Assembly: GCA_014898415.1 (NCBI GenBank)
Contig: RCTD01000015.1
Location: 1,240,001 to 1,304,000, forward strand
Direction of reading: 5' to 3'
From: Stromatinia cepivora
Lineage: Eukaryota; Ascomycota; Leotiomycetes; Helotiales; Sclerotiniaceae
Length of the DNA: 64,000 nt
Under the pieces are notes generated by a model, which was given only the letters and a program-made list of their open reading frames with translations, was not told the DNA's origin and did no database searches. Shown in pieces: positions 35,554 through 46,176 of this stretch. Made by a program: the position numbers and the translations under genes. Position 1 is the stretch's first letter. Every line of letters starts with the position of its first letter.

Positions 35554-38481
35554 ATGATGTCTGGAGAAGGATCTAGTCAGGCTATGGCCTCCCGCTCTAC
35601 TGGCAATAACACCCCTTTTCTTGTCCGATACAAGAATCATTCCTTCAGCAGCGAAATCGAAGCATTCGCATTCATTGAAACTCTTGAAGTTAAGGAAAAA
35701 TACAACGCTCTTGAGCAGTGGCTCAATTACTCTGTGAGTATTGCTGACCTCGTTGGAGACTTTGCGAGTGAAGTAAGAGATCGGATCGAAGGTCAGAAGC
35801 TCTATGAAGCGGCTGGTCTCTCCAAGGCCGGTTATTTTGCTAAGAACAACGATGCAATTCAATTTGTCGAACAACGCCGTAATAGAGCCAGAGAAGGTCT
35901 TAAAAATCTCGAAAGAATTTGGACAACCGCCCAAGGAAAAGCTCTCGCCCGCCTCTGGTCGGAAGATGTAAGTTTAAGTGGTGCTTCAACAAGAACGGAT
36001 ATAGCCTATTGCGCCTCTCGCCTCAGCCCTCAAGTCCTTGTGAAGTTTCTGAACGGGTATATGGCCGAACGCCTTGTACGAAAGAGAGGCAAGGGAGCCA
36101 AAAAGTACAGCCCTGCAGATTTCCGTATTATGCATGGGTTCATTACGAAAGCCGATACGAAGAACAAGAAAGATTGGACACCTCTCCCTTACGACCTTGC
36201 GCAGAATCCTGTCCTCAGAACCTGTAGACTTACCCTCGATAACCTCGGGTTTCTGAGAGAATGTCGTGAAGGCGAAAACCCCTCCGAAGCTCAACAAGGG
36301 GATAAGCCTATCCGCGAAATGACTGCCGCAGAAACTGCCCCGGTACCCCTCAACGATGATGATGATGAAGAGGAACCTAATGCTGAGGAACGATTGGAAG
36401 TAGTTGCCACACCAGATACCCCTCGCGCACGCCGACTTCTCCACTCCCAAGCGATTGTACCAATTTCGGAGCCTGCAGCCGCGAATATCGACAAATGGGA
36501 AAAGAAAGGTTATCATTTTGACCTCTCGAAAAAAGCCCCTTCTCATCCATCTATTCTGGACAGATTCGTACCTCGTCGTCGTGCGGCTGATTACAGTGCT
36601 GAGCTTGTTTCAGACAATGACGATTCAGCCTCCGACAATTTTAAGACGGTCTTAAATTCTTCACGGGAGCTGAAAAGCTGCTCTTGCGATTTAGGCTACC
36701 AGCTTGAAGAGGGATGGTACTCTTTGGTGGACGACGGATACATTGCCGACCAAGTAGGGTGGAAAGTTGTCGCATCGCTGGGGGAGCAAGTCACCGCGGA
36801 TGCTCCATGCATGTACCATTTGCGTGCCCTGGCAAAGCTCCTCGACCTAAAGTCGAAGTATGTTTCGGCCAAGGAACTACGAAACAGATTGGCTACTGTT
36901 GCCAGGAACCGAGAGCGCATTGACGAAATGAGGTTGACAGGGACATTCTACCCTTGGTTCCGTCCGCATCAGTCCTTGGCTCTGGAACGGTCAAAGCAAA
37001 CCCTCGGCCCCAATCGATTCGGCTCAGTGGGGAGTTTCTATTCCCCTGACTCTAGCGAAGCTCTCAAAGATAACCTTCTTCTACTAGGACCACCAAACGG
37101 AGAATCCTTTGAGAACCAATTTACCCTGCACGTCCCTTCGTTTCAACACATCTTCGAACAAAGAGATGGGTTCGATTTGCGAAATGTTTGCGAAGATGTT
37201 CTCGCTGCTTACGAATGGCATTTCCGCGGAGTCTTTAAAGGAGGCCCGCTCCCGAATTGCTACTTTTCGATCATTCAACTCCTCTTAAGATGCGATCCTG
37301 CTTTGTGGCGTGCCGCTGTCCACGCTCGGGAGGATAAAGAGTTCCGCCTTGTACCAGTACCTTTGCCTGTATTGCGTTTTCCTGATTGTGATAAGAAGTT
37401 TAACCTTTGTTATTCCTTCTCTGACCTTTTCCATCTAACTTCCAAGGGCAAACGAGACGAAGCTTCAAAAAGAGTGACTATCGTGGTCGACCTTCCTAAA
37501 CCAGGGGAATCGATTAAAAGCTCCCATAAAGAGCATCAAATCCTTGCTCCTCATGAGCTAGATGGCAACGACAATTTAATTCGGGAACTCCTAAAGAAGC
37601 ACTCTTTCACCCGTCAACCATGGTATAATCTTGATTGGGCAACAAGGAGGGAAGCTTTCCAGAAGGCCGAGCGAGAGAATCAGTTCCGTTGGAGGACCCT
37701 GGCTAGGCCTGAATCCCGAGCAGTTGTAATTCGACCAGGTGCCATTTTGAGATATACCGGCTCTCCTGGATCCCGTGGATCGACTTTGGTACCGATCTCC
37801 TACCTAGCTGTAGCTTCGGACGAAAAGAATATGGAGGACGGTAGCTCCTACGAAAACCTTCGGAGATCTCTCCAAAATCAGACTGTCCCCTTTGAGTTAA
37901 ACGAACTTAATGGAGAAGGCCTTCATATCCCCCGACCCTTTTCTCTTAATGTCAATTTTGTCCCACGAGATCATCTTTCTATGGCCCTTTTAGGATACTT
38001 ATCTTGGGATTCTAATATTGTGAAGGGAATAGCAAACAGATTGCTCGAAGCCAACGATAATGAATTCGAGCTCTGGTATAAACGATGGCGTAATCTTGCA
38101 ATGACGGATCTGGCCACCCAATTTGAAGTGTTCCAAGACGAGGAAAAGCAATGGGGAGATCGATCATTATTTGCAGGTTATGATGCGCCTTTACAGAGGC
38201 AAGAAGCTCTTCGCGACAAGGACCTCGAAGATGATGAATTCCCTGACAGGGAAAACGCTGGCAATTGGGAGGTCGTGAATCTAGTTGGTGGAGAATCCCC
38301 TGCTGGGAAACCTCAACCTACGCCAAAGAAGCCCACTGGAAAAGGAAAAGAAGTCGGGGGCGAGAACCGACTCAGAACCAACCTGCGACGCCATCCAGTC
38401 CGTCCCCAGCTGGACCTTCTGGAACACAAGGTACCGCTTCAGTCCCTGATGCGGGTCGTGAGCCAGGTGGAGAACAGATGA
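35554..38481 (+). CDS. Accessory ORF2 of element E, unknown function (975 aa)
   Basis: A long undamaged frame from ATG 35554 (two consecutive Met). I recognise no domain: no RT, protease, chromodomain, transposase or envelope-like transmembrane segment. Visible parts are a mixed helical N-terminal half, a Cys pair in RTDIAYC...RTCRL, and an acidic run near residue 266 (DDDDEEEPNAEE). An SCSCDLGYQ segment lies near residue 373. A central region is rich in W, F and P (EWHFRGVFKGGPLPNCYFSI), and the C-terminus is Lys/Pro-rich. The last 70 codons overlap another open frame (38265-38768) whose composition fits better as the true tail. From memory, some Botrytis Gypsy elements carry an extra gene of unknown function called brtn. 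This could be an equivalent, but I cannot compare sequences here. Codon and base usage match ORF1. Confidence 0.85.
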   Translation: MMSGEGSSQAMASRSTGNNTPFLVRYKNHSFSSEIEAFAFIETLEVKEKYNALEQWLNYSVSIADLVGDFASEVRDRIEGQKLYEAAGLSKAGYFAKNNDAIQFVEQRRNRAREGLKNLERIWTTAQGKALARLWSEDVSLSGASTRTDIAYCASRLSPQVLVKFLNGYMAERLVRKRGKGAKKYSPADFRIMHGFITKADTKNKKDWTPLPYDLAQNPVLRTCRLTLDNLGFLRECREGENPSEAQQGDKPIREMTAAETAPVPLNDDDDEEEPNAEERLEVVATPDTPRARRLLHSQAIVPISEPAAANIDKWEKKGYHFDLSKKAPSHPSILDRFVPRRRAADYSAELVSDNDDSASDNFKTVLNSSRELKSCSCDLGYQLEEGWYSLVDDGYIADQVGWKVVASLGEQVTADAPCMYHLRALAKLLDLKSKYVSAKELRNRLATVARNRERIDEMRLTGTFYPWFRPHQSLALERSKQTLGPNRFGSVGSFYSPDSSEALKDNLLLLGPPNGESFENQFTLHVPSFQHIFEQRDGFDLRNVCEDVLAAYEWHFRGVFKGGPLPNCYFSIIQLLLRCDPALWRAAVHAREDKEFRLVPVPLPVLRFPDCDKKFNLCYSFSDLFHLTSKGKRDEASKRVTIVVDLPKPGESIKSSHKEHQILAPHELDGNDNLIRELLKKHSFTRQPWYNLDWATRREAFQKAERENQFRWRTLARPESRAVVIRPGAILRYTGSPGSRGSTLVPISYLAVASDEKNMEDGSSYENLRRSLQNQTVPFELNELNGEGLHIPRPFSLNVNFVPRDHLSMALLGYLSWDSNIVKGIANRLLEANDNEFELWYKRWRNLAMTDLATQFEVFQDEEKQWGDRSLFAGYDAPLQRQEALRDKDLEDDEFPDRENAGNWEVVNLVGGESPAGKPQPTPKKPTGKGKEVGGENRLRTNLRRHPVRPQLDLLEHKVPLQSLMRVVSQVENR
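36640..36656. promoter_or_regulatory. Palindrome TTTAAGACGGTCTTAAA inside ORF2
   Basis: 17-bp palindrome with one central base, lying in the ORF2 coding sequence (FKTVLN). Identical to 38790-38806. Confidence 0.5.
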
Positions 38482-38768
38482 ATCGCCCTCCAGCAAGGAA
38501 GCCTCCTGCGAGATCTAGCAGTAAGAGAAAGGATCACCCCTCCAGTGCTGGGCAAGAGCCTGTAACGCCAAAAGTCCCCACTCGCCATTCGAGTCGCATT
38601 CAGGAATCATCAAAAAGTCCGACTACAAGCACGAAGTCCGTTGCGAGGCGTCCGGCTAAACGTCCAAGAAAGGCCGGAGATGGAGAGGACAATGAGGATG
38701 CTTCTCAGGAACTTGAAACTCCTATCGAATTTGGTAGAGAGGCGACAGAAGCAGATTTGGACCAATGA
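38265..38768 (+). CDS. ORF2 C-terminal extension in the -1 frame
   Basis: Open for 167 codons and overlapping the end of ORF2. From about 38350 it reads a Ser/Pro/Lys/Arg-rich tail (TPSSPSPAGPSGTQGTASV, RPAKRPRKAGDGEDNEDAS) ending EADLDQ-stop. Its low-complexity composition continues that of the ORF2 region just before (TPKKPTGKGKEVG). The final 40 residues of the ORF2 frame look less natural. The most likely reading is one protein of about 1070 aa broken by a one-base loss near the A/G-rich stretch 38338-38362. A ribosomal frameshift or a short intron cannot be excluded. Confidence 0.55.
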   Translation: MGGRESSWWRIPCWETSTYAKEAHWKRKRSRGREPTQNQPATPSSPSPAGPSGTQGTASVPDAGREPGGEQMNRPPARKPPARSSSKRKDHPSSAGQEPVTPKVPTRHSSRIQESSKSPTTSTKSVARRPAKRPRKAGDGEDNEDASQELETPIEFGREATEADLDQ

Positions 38769-38789
38769 AAACCTGGAGTATACTGTTTT

Positions 38790-38806
38790 TTTAAGACGGT
38801 CTTAAA
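38790..38806. promoter_or_regulatory. Palindrome TTTAAGACGGTCTTAAA before the 3' LTR
   Basis: Identical to 36640-36656; lies 22 bp behind the stop of the ORF2 extension and 134 bp before the 3' LTR. Confidence 0.5.
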
Positions 38807-38927
38807 AATTGCTCACCGCTCTAGTTTGCTGATACTCTAATTGGCTTTCCCTAGCCTAGTTGTCTTTTGATCTCTTTGGTTTTTACCTTTTGTAGCTGTC
38901 CTGAGGCCAGGTAGAACACATGTTCCG

Positions 38928-38940
38928 GGGAGGGGAAGGG
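38928..38940 (+). other. Polypurine tract at the 3' LTR of element E
   Basis: GGGAGGGGAAGGG directly abuts the TG of the 3' LTR, the standard plus-strand primer position. Confidence 0.9.
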
Positions 38941-39232
38941 TGTGAGAAAGTTGGGATATCAAGGCCTAACACGTAGCTAGTTCGTAGTCATATGGTCACA
39001 TGACTCCTCGTAGTTAGATATAAGAGAGGGCTCTGCTCCCCTCTCCTTGAAAGAAATCAATCGTTTTTCCACTAGTCTTTTTGTACCCCATTTGTGCACA
39101 ACCCAAACCATTGTCTAAACCTACTAGTTTTACTACTTGAAGCCTCTACAATGTAATCTGATCAGTTCCAATTCCCATTTCCCCTCGCAGCGTGCTATCG
39201 GGACGCACGTATCTCGACCTACCTCTTTCACA
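38941..39232 (+). repeat. 3' LTR of element E (292 bp)
   Basis: Identical to 32513-32804; followed by ATATAT, where Gypsy-D's LTR resumes. Confidence 0.97.
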
Positions 39233-39414
39233 ATATATACATAAATACTTATTTATAGGCTGCAGGGTTGTGTGTAAGCGTTATTAGGGTTACCATTTTA
39301 CCATACTAAATCGTATAATTTGTAATGTATATACACAAATGATCAGCTCATAAATTGATATGGGAGATAAGAGATATCATATGGTTAGTTTCCTATGGTT
39401 CACGATTCATGATA
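39233..39414 (-). repeat. 3' LTR of Gypsy-D, right piece
   Basis: Continues the LTR interrupted at 32512. Compared with 45999-46176 it has lost GC at many places where that copy has kept it, and the reverse also occurs. Confidence 0.92.
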
Positions 39415-40860
39415 TTACCTTTCTCTTCAGAAAAGCTTGCCCTCGAGCGTTTCACTTCTCTATTCCATTGCTATTTCATCAGAAACCAGGTTTTATGAAG
39501 GTTTATAAACTTTAAATCAATTAGATTGATCATTTTGGTTGATTTAGTCAATTTAATGGAAATTGACCAAATTGACCAAATTAATCGATCAAATTAACCA
39601 AAATAACGAATGAATTAATTAAATCGACTAAATCGTTCATCAATTGATTAAATTAATATTGATTTATATTCTCCTTGATTTGAGGAACCTTTGAAAGGAA
39701 AAAGCTTTAATAGAAAAAGGAAGGAAATTGAATTATAGTATAGTGATGATAAATGGTTAATATGATCAATTCCGAAATCGATTAAGTTAATCGACCAAAT
39801 TAACCAAATCAATCAAATTGAATAAAATCGATAGAGATAACGTTATATTTCGTTTTTACTATATTTAAGCTTCTTTTTGTATAATTTTCGAAATGATTAT
39901 AGATATAAGTTTTTGAAATATATTGCTTTCGTATTGTTTTGGTGGTAATAGTTCATCTGTTGTATAGAATTCAGGCTATATATATATACAATCAAATTCT
40001 CTTTAATTTATATGGGTTTTCGATTCTTTTATAATTATATATATATATATCATTATAAAATTATAATATCTAATCTGCTATATTGAAGAACACTTTTCTT
40101 TCCCTTGATTTCATAGGTGAATCATTATTTATATGATTATAATTATCCTTTTCGCTTTTATAAAGCTTTATTCAATTAATTAATCGATTAAAAGGACTAG
40201 GCAATATTGGATTGATTAGGTGAAAATCGTGTAGAAGATATAATGATATTTTAAGATCAGAAGTAGAATATCAGATAAGATCGATATCACTATTAAATTA
40301 TAAGATTTTATATAATAGAGTTTTTCGTACTTTCTTTATTACTAAAATCTTCTCCATTTCCTATTCCGAATTATCAGTTATATTAATAAACAAAAATAGT
40401 TCGAATATCTGATCAGAAAAAAGATCGTTATATACCTTATATAATCGATCTGAAAAGAAAACAGAATGAATTTTCATTATAATCGGAAATTCGAATTTGA
40501 AAGAATTTCTAGATCGATTAATAATCTTGAATCTTTTTTGAATTAAAAAATCCAGTTTTTTGGATAATCTTTAGATAAAGTAATTTTTCATATTAAGTTA
40601 TATATAATCTTCAATATCGAAATCAATCTTATATCAATAAGCATTTATAGATTTCGATATCTTAACTTAAGTATACAATAGATCTTCTTTTGTTCACACA
40701 AAAGTTAATCTATTGTATTCTATGTATATACAAGCATCACATATATTCATATCGTCTATTGGCTTATTAATGTCTTCCTTCCATTCCTATATATATTTCG
40801 GTATATACCTGTATAAAGTTTTGTAGAATATAAGCCTTCCTAAAAAGTTATATAAAAGAG
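39415..40860 (-). other. Gypsy-D 3' internal region
   Basis: Non-coding or unreadable part between integrase and 3' LTR. It includes many A/T-mutated repeats of ATTGACCAAATT and AATTAATCGA types around 39520-39830. No protein recognised beyond the integrase tail. Confidence 0.5.
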
Positions 40861-43060
40861 TAAATTATGTATAATCCATTATAAATAGGAATTCTAATTA
40901 ATTGTTTTGATAATAGCTAACAAATAATTTTAATTATTGCTGAAGATACTGATTATAGATCTCAATTTGATCATCAATTTAAAGATAATGAGCAATGGAT
41001 AGTTTGAGATCGGTTTCTAAGATTTGGCTGAATTCCTTTTAGAACTATAATATGAATTGGGGACTGCGATCCGATATTATAGTATTAAAAGGATTATAAT
41101 ATCGATATATATAATAAAAATATAATTGTACTTGAACTTGAATATCGATTAATTTGTAATAAAATATAGAGATAGTTTATTTTATCAATCGATCAATAAT
41201 GATTAAAATGTTGTTATATTTGTATTTATTTTTATTAAAATTATAATAATCTATAATGATATATTGCCATATTCGATTAGGAATCGAAAATGAATGTAAT
41301 AAACCGGGGGTATGATTATATAGAATGGAATTATATTTGCAAATATAACAATTATATATATATCTGATTATAATATTATGTATTCTGGATCAATAATATT
41401 GTTGAGATAATAAAAGATAGGTTTTGCTTGTATTAGGATAAATAATGGAAACAGAATTATGGGTTTTATGAATCAAATAAATTTAAAGGTTGTTAATATC
41501 AAGTACTATTAGATAGTTATTGTAAAACAAAAGATTATTTTGAAATAATATATACTTGTAATTTTGGGTAATTTGTATTTTGAATATTAACAAGTTATTT
41601 ATAGTTTTATTTGCTTTGATAATATAATTAATTAAATCGAATCGAAAAGCGATTTCATTCAAATCGATATTAATAATTATTATTTCATCTAAATAATACT
41701 TTCATAAAGTTTTTCTTATGATTTCAATATCAATTTAATTATTTTTAATAAACTATTGGAGGCGATTCTTCTTTTTAATATAATTCTAAAGATCCAATTT
41801 GTTGGTCTGATGGATTAAGGTGTTGGCGAGAGGGTTATCTTTTTTAGGGCGATATATAATAATGAAATTATAATTGGTTAGAATTTTTGTTCAATGAATT
41901 TATTGAGTATTGAGAATCTTAGTAATTATAAAATATTTGAGGGCCTTATAATCAGTATAAACCTTGATTTTATATAGTGAACTAATGAGTTCTGTTTTTC
42001 AATGGTTGAAAGATCGAATGATTGATAATATTTCCTTGTTATAAACTTTGTAGTTTAGTTCAGCGATAATTATAATCTTGAAGAAATAAGTTACAGGAAA
42101 TCAATCTTCATTATACTGTTGTAATAATATACTAGTAATTATTCTATCGAATGTATTTATTTCGAGTATGTAGGGGAGTCAGTGATTATAATATTGTAGA
42201 AATGGAATAGAGATAAGCTTTTTCTTCAAGATATTGAATACGTTTTGGTATATTTCGTCGAATATGAATTTAATGTTTGCTTTAATAAATTTATTAAAAA
42301 GTTTCGCTATTATATTATAATCCTTAATGAATCATCGATAAAAGTTGTAAAAACCAAGGAATGATTGGATCCCTTTTATTGTTATCGGAAAAGTTCAGTT
42401 TTCAATTATCTCAATCTTTTCAGAGTTTATCTTTATTCCTTTAGTAAAGATAATAAAGCCCAAATATTTGATGTGTATAATATTGAATTCGTATTTCTTG
42501 AAATCCGTTTATAGGCCAACAACTTCTAATCGTTCGAGAATTAATTTGATATAAGTTTAATACTTTTCTTTGTTTTCGGAATAAATTAGAATATCATTAA
42601 GGTATATTGTATAAAAGATGTTTAGGTAATCGAATAGAATATTATTTATATAATATTAATAGATTGCAGAATCATTTATTAATCCGAATAATACGACCTT
42701 GTATTTATATGATCCGTATTGGGTTCGAAAGGTAGTATACTCTTTCGAAACAGGATCCATTTTTATACAATAGAAAATTTGACGAATATTGAGTTTGGTA
42801 AAGATCTTAGTATCGGAAAGCCAAGAAAGCATTTCGTTGATCAAAGGAAAAGGATACCGATCTTTATATATCAAGGAATTCAATAATTTAAAGTCTATAC
42901 AGAATCTCAAACTATTATTAAATTTCTTGACGAATAAAACAGATGTAGTATAAAGGGCTTGATTAGATTCAATAAAATCTTTATTGAAATTATTTATAAT
43001 ATATTCTTTAATAATTTTTAATTGTTTTAGGGATATCTTATAAAACAGATTATAATACAA
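40860..43060 (-). pseudogene. Gypsy-D pol remnant (RT, RNase H, integrase)
   Basis: Minus-strand reading from 43060. RT begins in an open 134-codon frame with FVKKFNNSLRFCIDFKLLNS, KDRYPFPLINEML and FRTQYGSYKYKVVLFGL. After a stop it continues to the catalytic site, now YLND (family YxDD, a G-to-A type change), then ILIYSENKEKY and YLGFIIFTKGIKI (about 42600-42400). RNase H ends near 42000 with a PVTYFFK...AELNYKVYNKEIL stretch. The integrase core at about 41340-40870 keeps WQYIIIDYYNF (first Asp), IISDRSPQF (second Asp) and DDQIEIYNQ (Glu). This is the classical Ty3/Gypsy order. Numerous stops make it non-functional. Confidence 0.88.
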
Positions 43061-43069
43061 GATTTATTC

Positions 43070-45894
43070 TCTTTTGTCTTTCAATATGATTTTATAATTA
43101 TAAAATTGGTTAAAAGATAAGATATTTGATTTATACTTAGAAAAAACTTGATGATATTATTAATATTTAGATAGTATTTCAGGTTCTGAATCGATTTTGG
43201 TTAATATTCGATTGAGTTTCTTTCAAACTTTTATGTTCTTGAATTCGATCAAAGCAATTAGTATTCTCTTTTCTGTATATCATTCGTTCTATTGGAAATC
43301 TATTATATTATCAAATTCTTTCAGAATAATAATAAAGAGTTTAATTTATTCATCTCTTTTACATTTTAATTGAAATTTATTGGATTTGAATATATATAAA
43401 TCGAGGACTTCGAATGATATATAGGAGAAGCATTTGTAGATCTATAATAATGGTATAGTTGGTTAGGAAGAAGATAGATTGAATTTGAAAAGAATCGGGA
43501 CTTCTTTTTTTTCAACAAAAATCTGTATTATATTTATATTTGAAGATTCTTATTGTATATCATCAACTATGATTGATCTGCTTAATTATAAATCTTTTCG
43601 ATTCCAATATTCTTTGAATTAATCATCTTATCGATCAGTATTTTGTTAAATTAATCGATTGATCTTTTGTTTACAAAAAGATGATTAAATAATAAAAAGA
43701 TTATTCGAATAGAAAATAATACAGAATCTTTCTTTAAACTATTCAAGATATCTATTAAAGCAATCAAATTTCGCTTGAATCTTTGATAATTAAAGTCTAT
43801 CTAAAATAACATTATAACTTTTTAATTCAGTAATAAAGAAAGGGATAAAAGATTATTCATAATTATCAATTATTAAATTAAGGAATATAAAATGGATAAT
43901 GATATGGCCTTATATATCATTATACCTTTTAACTTCAATTAAAGTTTTAAATAGTATAATTCTTGGTTTAAATATAGAAAATAAACAAATAAAAAATATA
44001 GTATTAATAAAAGCAAATCTATTTGCTTCAAAATCAATAAATGTTCTTAATCGGTAAATGTAATCATTTTTCGAAAGATTGTAAAGGAAAATGAGTATTT
44101 CTTTTCCTATAAGTTTGGTTAGATCAAGAAATCTTATATCCTATATAATACTTAGGATAAAGATAAAATTTAAATATTTAATTTTAAATGCTTTTCTTTT
44201 TCTAAACGGGTATTCTATATAGCTTCAATTATAGTTTCTAAATTGAAATCTTCCTTGGTATCCCGATATTCTTCGAATTCTTCTGTTTCTTTTTGTACTA
44301 TTTCAATCTCATTGAAGTTGTCAATATGAGGCGTCGATGTATATATTGTTTTAAAAAAGGAAAAAAGCGATGAGCGTTTGAAATTCGAATAATTATTGGA
44401 TGTAATGGGGCTAATGTATTCGGGAGGGGTATTCCGGAGTGGAAATGATTTCGGAAATATAAAAATTCCAAAATTGGAGTTATTAGAATTCTGAAAGGAT
44501 TGCAAAGGATTTATAGTAATTGTTGGTTTGCGAATAGTTACAAGAGCTTTTCAATCAATATAATATCAATTTCATTTTTGTAATGAAATTTCATTTTGAT
44601 TTATTTTAATAAATATATTCGCGAATTCTTTTGTAATCTTATAATTCTTAATAGGTATTGTTATCATTCACAAAAAAAAATCGGAAATTTTCTGTTCGAA
44701 ATCCTTGAATAGGATTTTATCGTTGGTAATCTTTGTTTAGATAACAAATAATCTAAACTTCCTATATTATTTTAGGAAATTGCTATATTGAATTGTATTA
44801 GGTATAATCTATATTTTGTATTGAAAATGAGTATCATCGATTTCAGCTGGGTTTCGATAGATCATTGCAAATTGTTCGATTAATTCGAGTATTATAAGTC
44901 GGGGCATTTATATGTAAAGAGTATGATAATGTGTTTGTATTTTTGATTCGGTTTGATTGATTATGTATATATGGTGTTGTATTTTACTCTTAAATAATAT
45001 AGTATATAGTTCGAATCGTTTTATAATCAATAATTGCTATAAATTAATTTTAGATTCAATATTATTGTTAAGTTTAGTAGTAAGATTTATGGGTTTTGGT
45101 GTATATATATCTTGTTATAAGTTGTGATTGATATGGGAATATAATTTTAATTGATTAGATTGGCTTTTTGAGTAAAGGGATCCCTGATTATTAGATGGAT
45201 TGTTATTTTCTGAAAGAGAAGGAGAATCTTTAGAGGGTTCTGGATAATCAGGTTGTTTAATCAAAATTTTCTTTTTCTAATTTTGGGATCTTCAGGTTTG
45301 CTTGGATGAAGGTCCTTGAATTTCGATTGAAAGAATAAAGAGAATTCTAGGTATTATTATTGATCTGAATATTTATATAGATATTATTTAAAGTTCAGAA
45401 GGAGGTTGTATTATTGTAGAGTTTATTGTTATTATAACTTTCAATTATCGATTCTCCTTTTTCAAACTTATAATTATTGTATAGAGATCTTGTAGTTGTA
45501 ATAATAATTCAAAAGAAACAATTGAACTGCTAAAAACATCGATTTCATATATTGGAATTTTCTCTTTATCAGTCTTCTTTCTTCTAATAATAATATTATC
45601 TAATCCTATATTCATATTTTCTTCGAAGAATTGTTGAAATAATTGAGGAGAAGGAAAGGGTTCCTTAGAATATACTTTCGAAAGTTCGGAGTGTACAAAA
45701 GAAGAAGTTCATTGTATTATAAAAATGATGGTATACTTTTAAAAGTGTTTATATCTTTATCGATTAGATCGGAATAGATTTTCTTTCTCTAAGTGTAATA
45801 TTTGTAAAAGTTTATCTAAAAAGATATTATTAAAATGAAGTATTATTTGGGAAACCATCAAATGGCCGGATGTTTGTAAATGAATTGTAGATAA
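43070..45894 (-). pseudogene. Gypsy-D gag and leader remnant
   Basis: The stretch between RT and the 5' LTR should hold gag and protease. The only long frame is 44505-44215 (96 codons, MQSFQNSNNSNFGIFIFPK... rich in Asn, Ser and Glu). It has no decisive motif but lies where gag is expected. The remainder is too mutated to read. Confidence 0.5.
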
Positions 45895-46176
45895 TATAAC
45901 ATATAAAAACTATAGTAAAACTGAATAAATAGGATCAATTATATTCTTTAGAATCTATAATTGAAGAATTATGGTTTGTAAGGAGCGATTAAATATATAT
46001 ACACAAATACCCATTTGTGGACTGTAGGATTATACGTAAGCGTTATTAGGGTTACCATTTTATTATACTAAATCGTATGATTCGTAATGCATACATACAG
46101 ATGATCAGCTCATAAATTGATATGAGAGATAAGAGGTATCACGTGGTTAGCCTCCTGTGGTTCACGATTCGTGACA
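45895..46176 (-). repeat. 5' LTR of Gypsy-D (282 bp, unsplit)
   Basis: Unsplit partner of 32409-32512 plus 39233-39414; ends GTGACA followed by the ATTAT duplication. Confidence 0.95.

Larger units (their letters stand above)
32513..39232 (+). mobile_element. Element E: young Ty3/Gypsy-type LTR element with an accessory ORF and no RT
   Basis: 6720 bp with two 292-bp LTRs (32513-32804, 38941-39232) that I found identical over their full length, termini TGTGA...TCACA. Base composition is normal and the long ORFs are open, in sharp contrast to everything around it. Order: LTR, candidate PBS, leader with a small ORF, ORF1 (gag N-terminus plus integrase), a polypurine tract, ORF2 (unknown), a second polypurine tract, LTR. 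Protease, RT and RNase H are absent in all frames. It is inserted in an AT dinucleotide run within the 3' LTR of Gypsy-D. Comparison with the unsplit LTR indicates a 4-bp duplication (ATAT). It is non-autonomous and would depend on RT supplied in trans. Confidence 0.95.
32409..46176 (-). mobile_element. Gypsy-D: Ty3/Gypsy element on the minus strand, host of element E
   Basis: LTRs are 282 bp, with termini TGT.AC and GTGACA on the + strand. The 5' LTR (in element sense) is 45895-46176. The 3' LTR is split by E into 32409-32512 and 39233-39414. Removing E and 4 bp of duplicated AT repeat gives exactly 282 bp. The target duplication ATTAT is perfect (32404-32408 and 46177-46181). A purine tract read on the minus strand (GAAGAGAAAGG, 39417-39427) abuts the 3' LTR. 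The internal region is 39415-45894. Confidence 0.95.

Noticed and set aside
35919..36227. Plus-strand short ORFs in other frames of ORF2 (35919-36227, 36404-36655, 36714-36923)
   Set aside because: Fully inside the 975-codon frame and without recognisable content.
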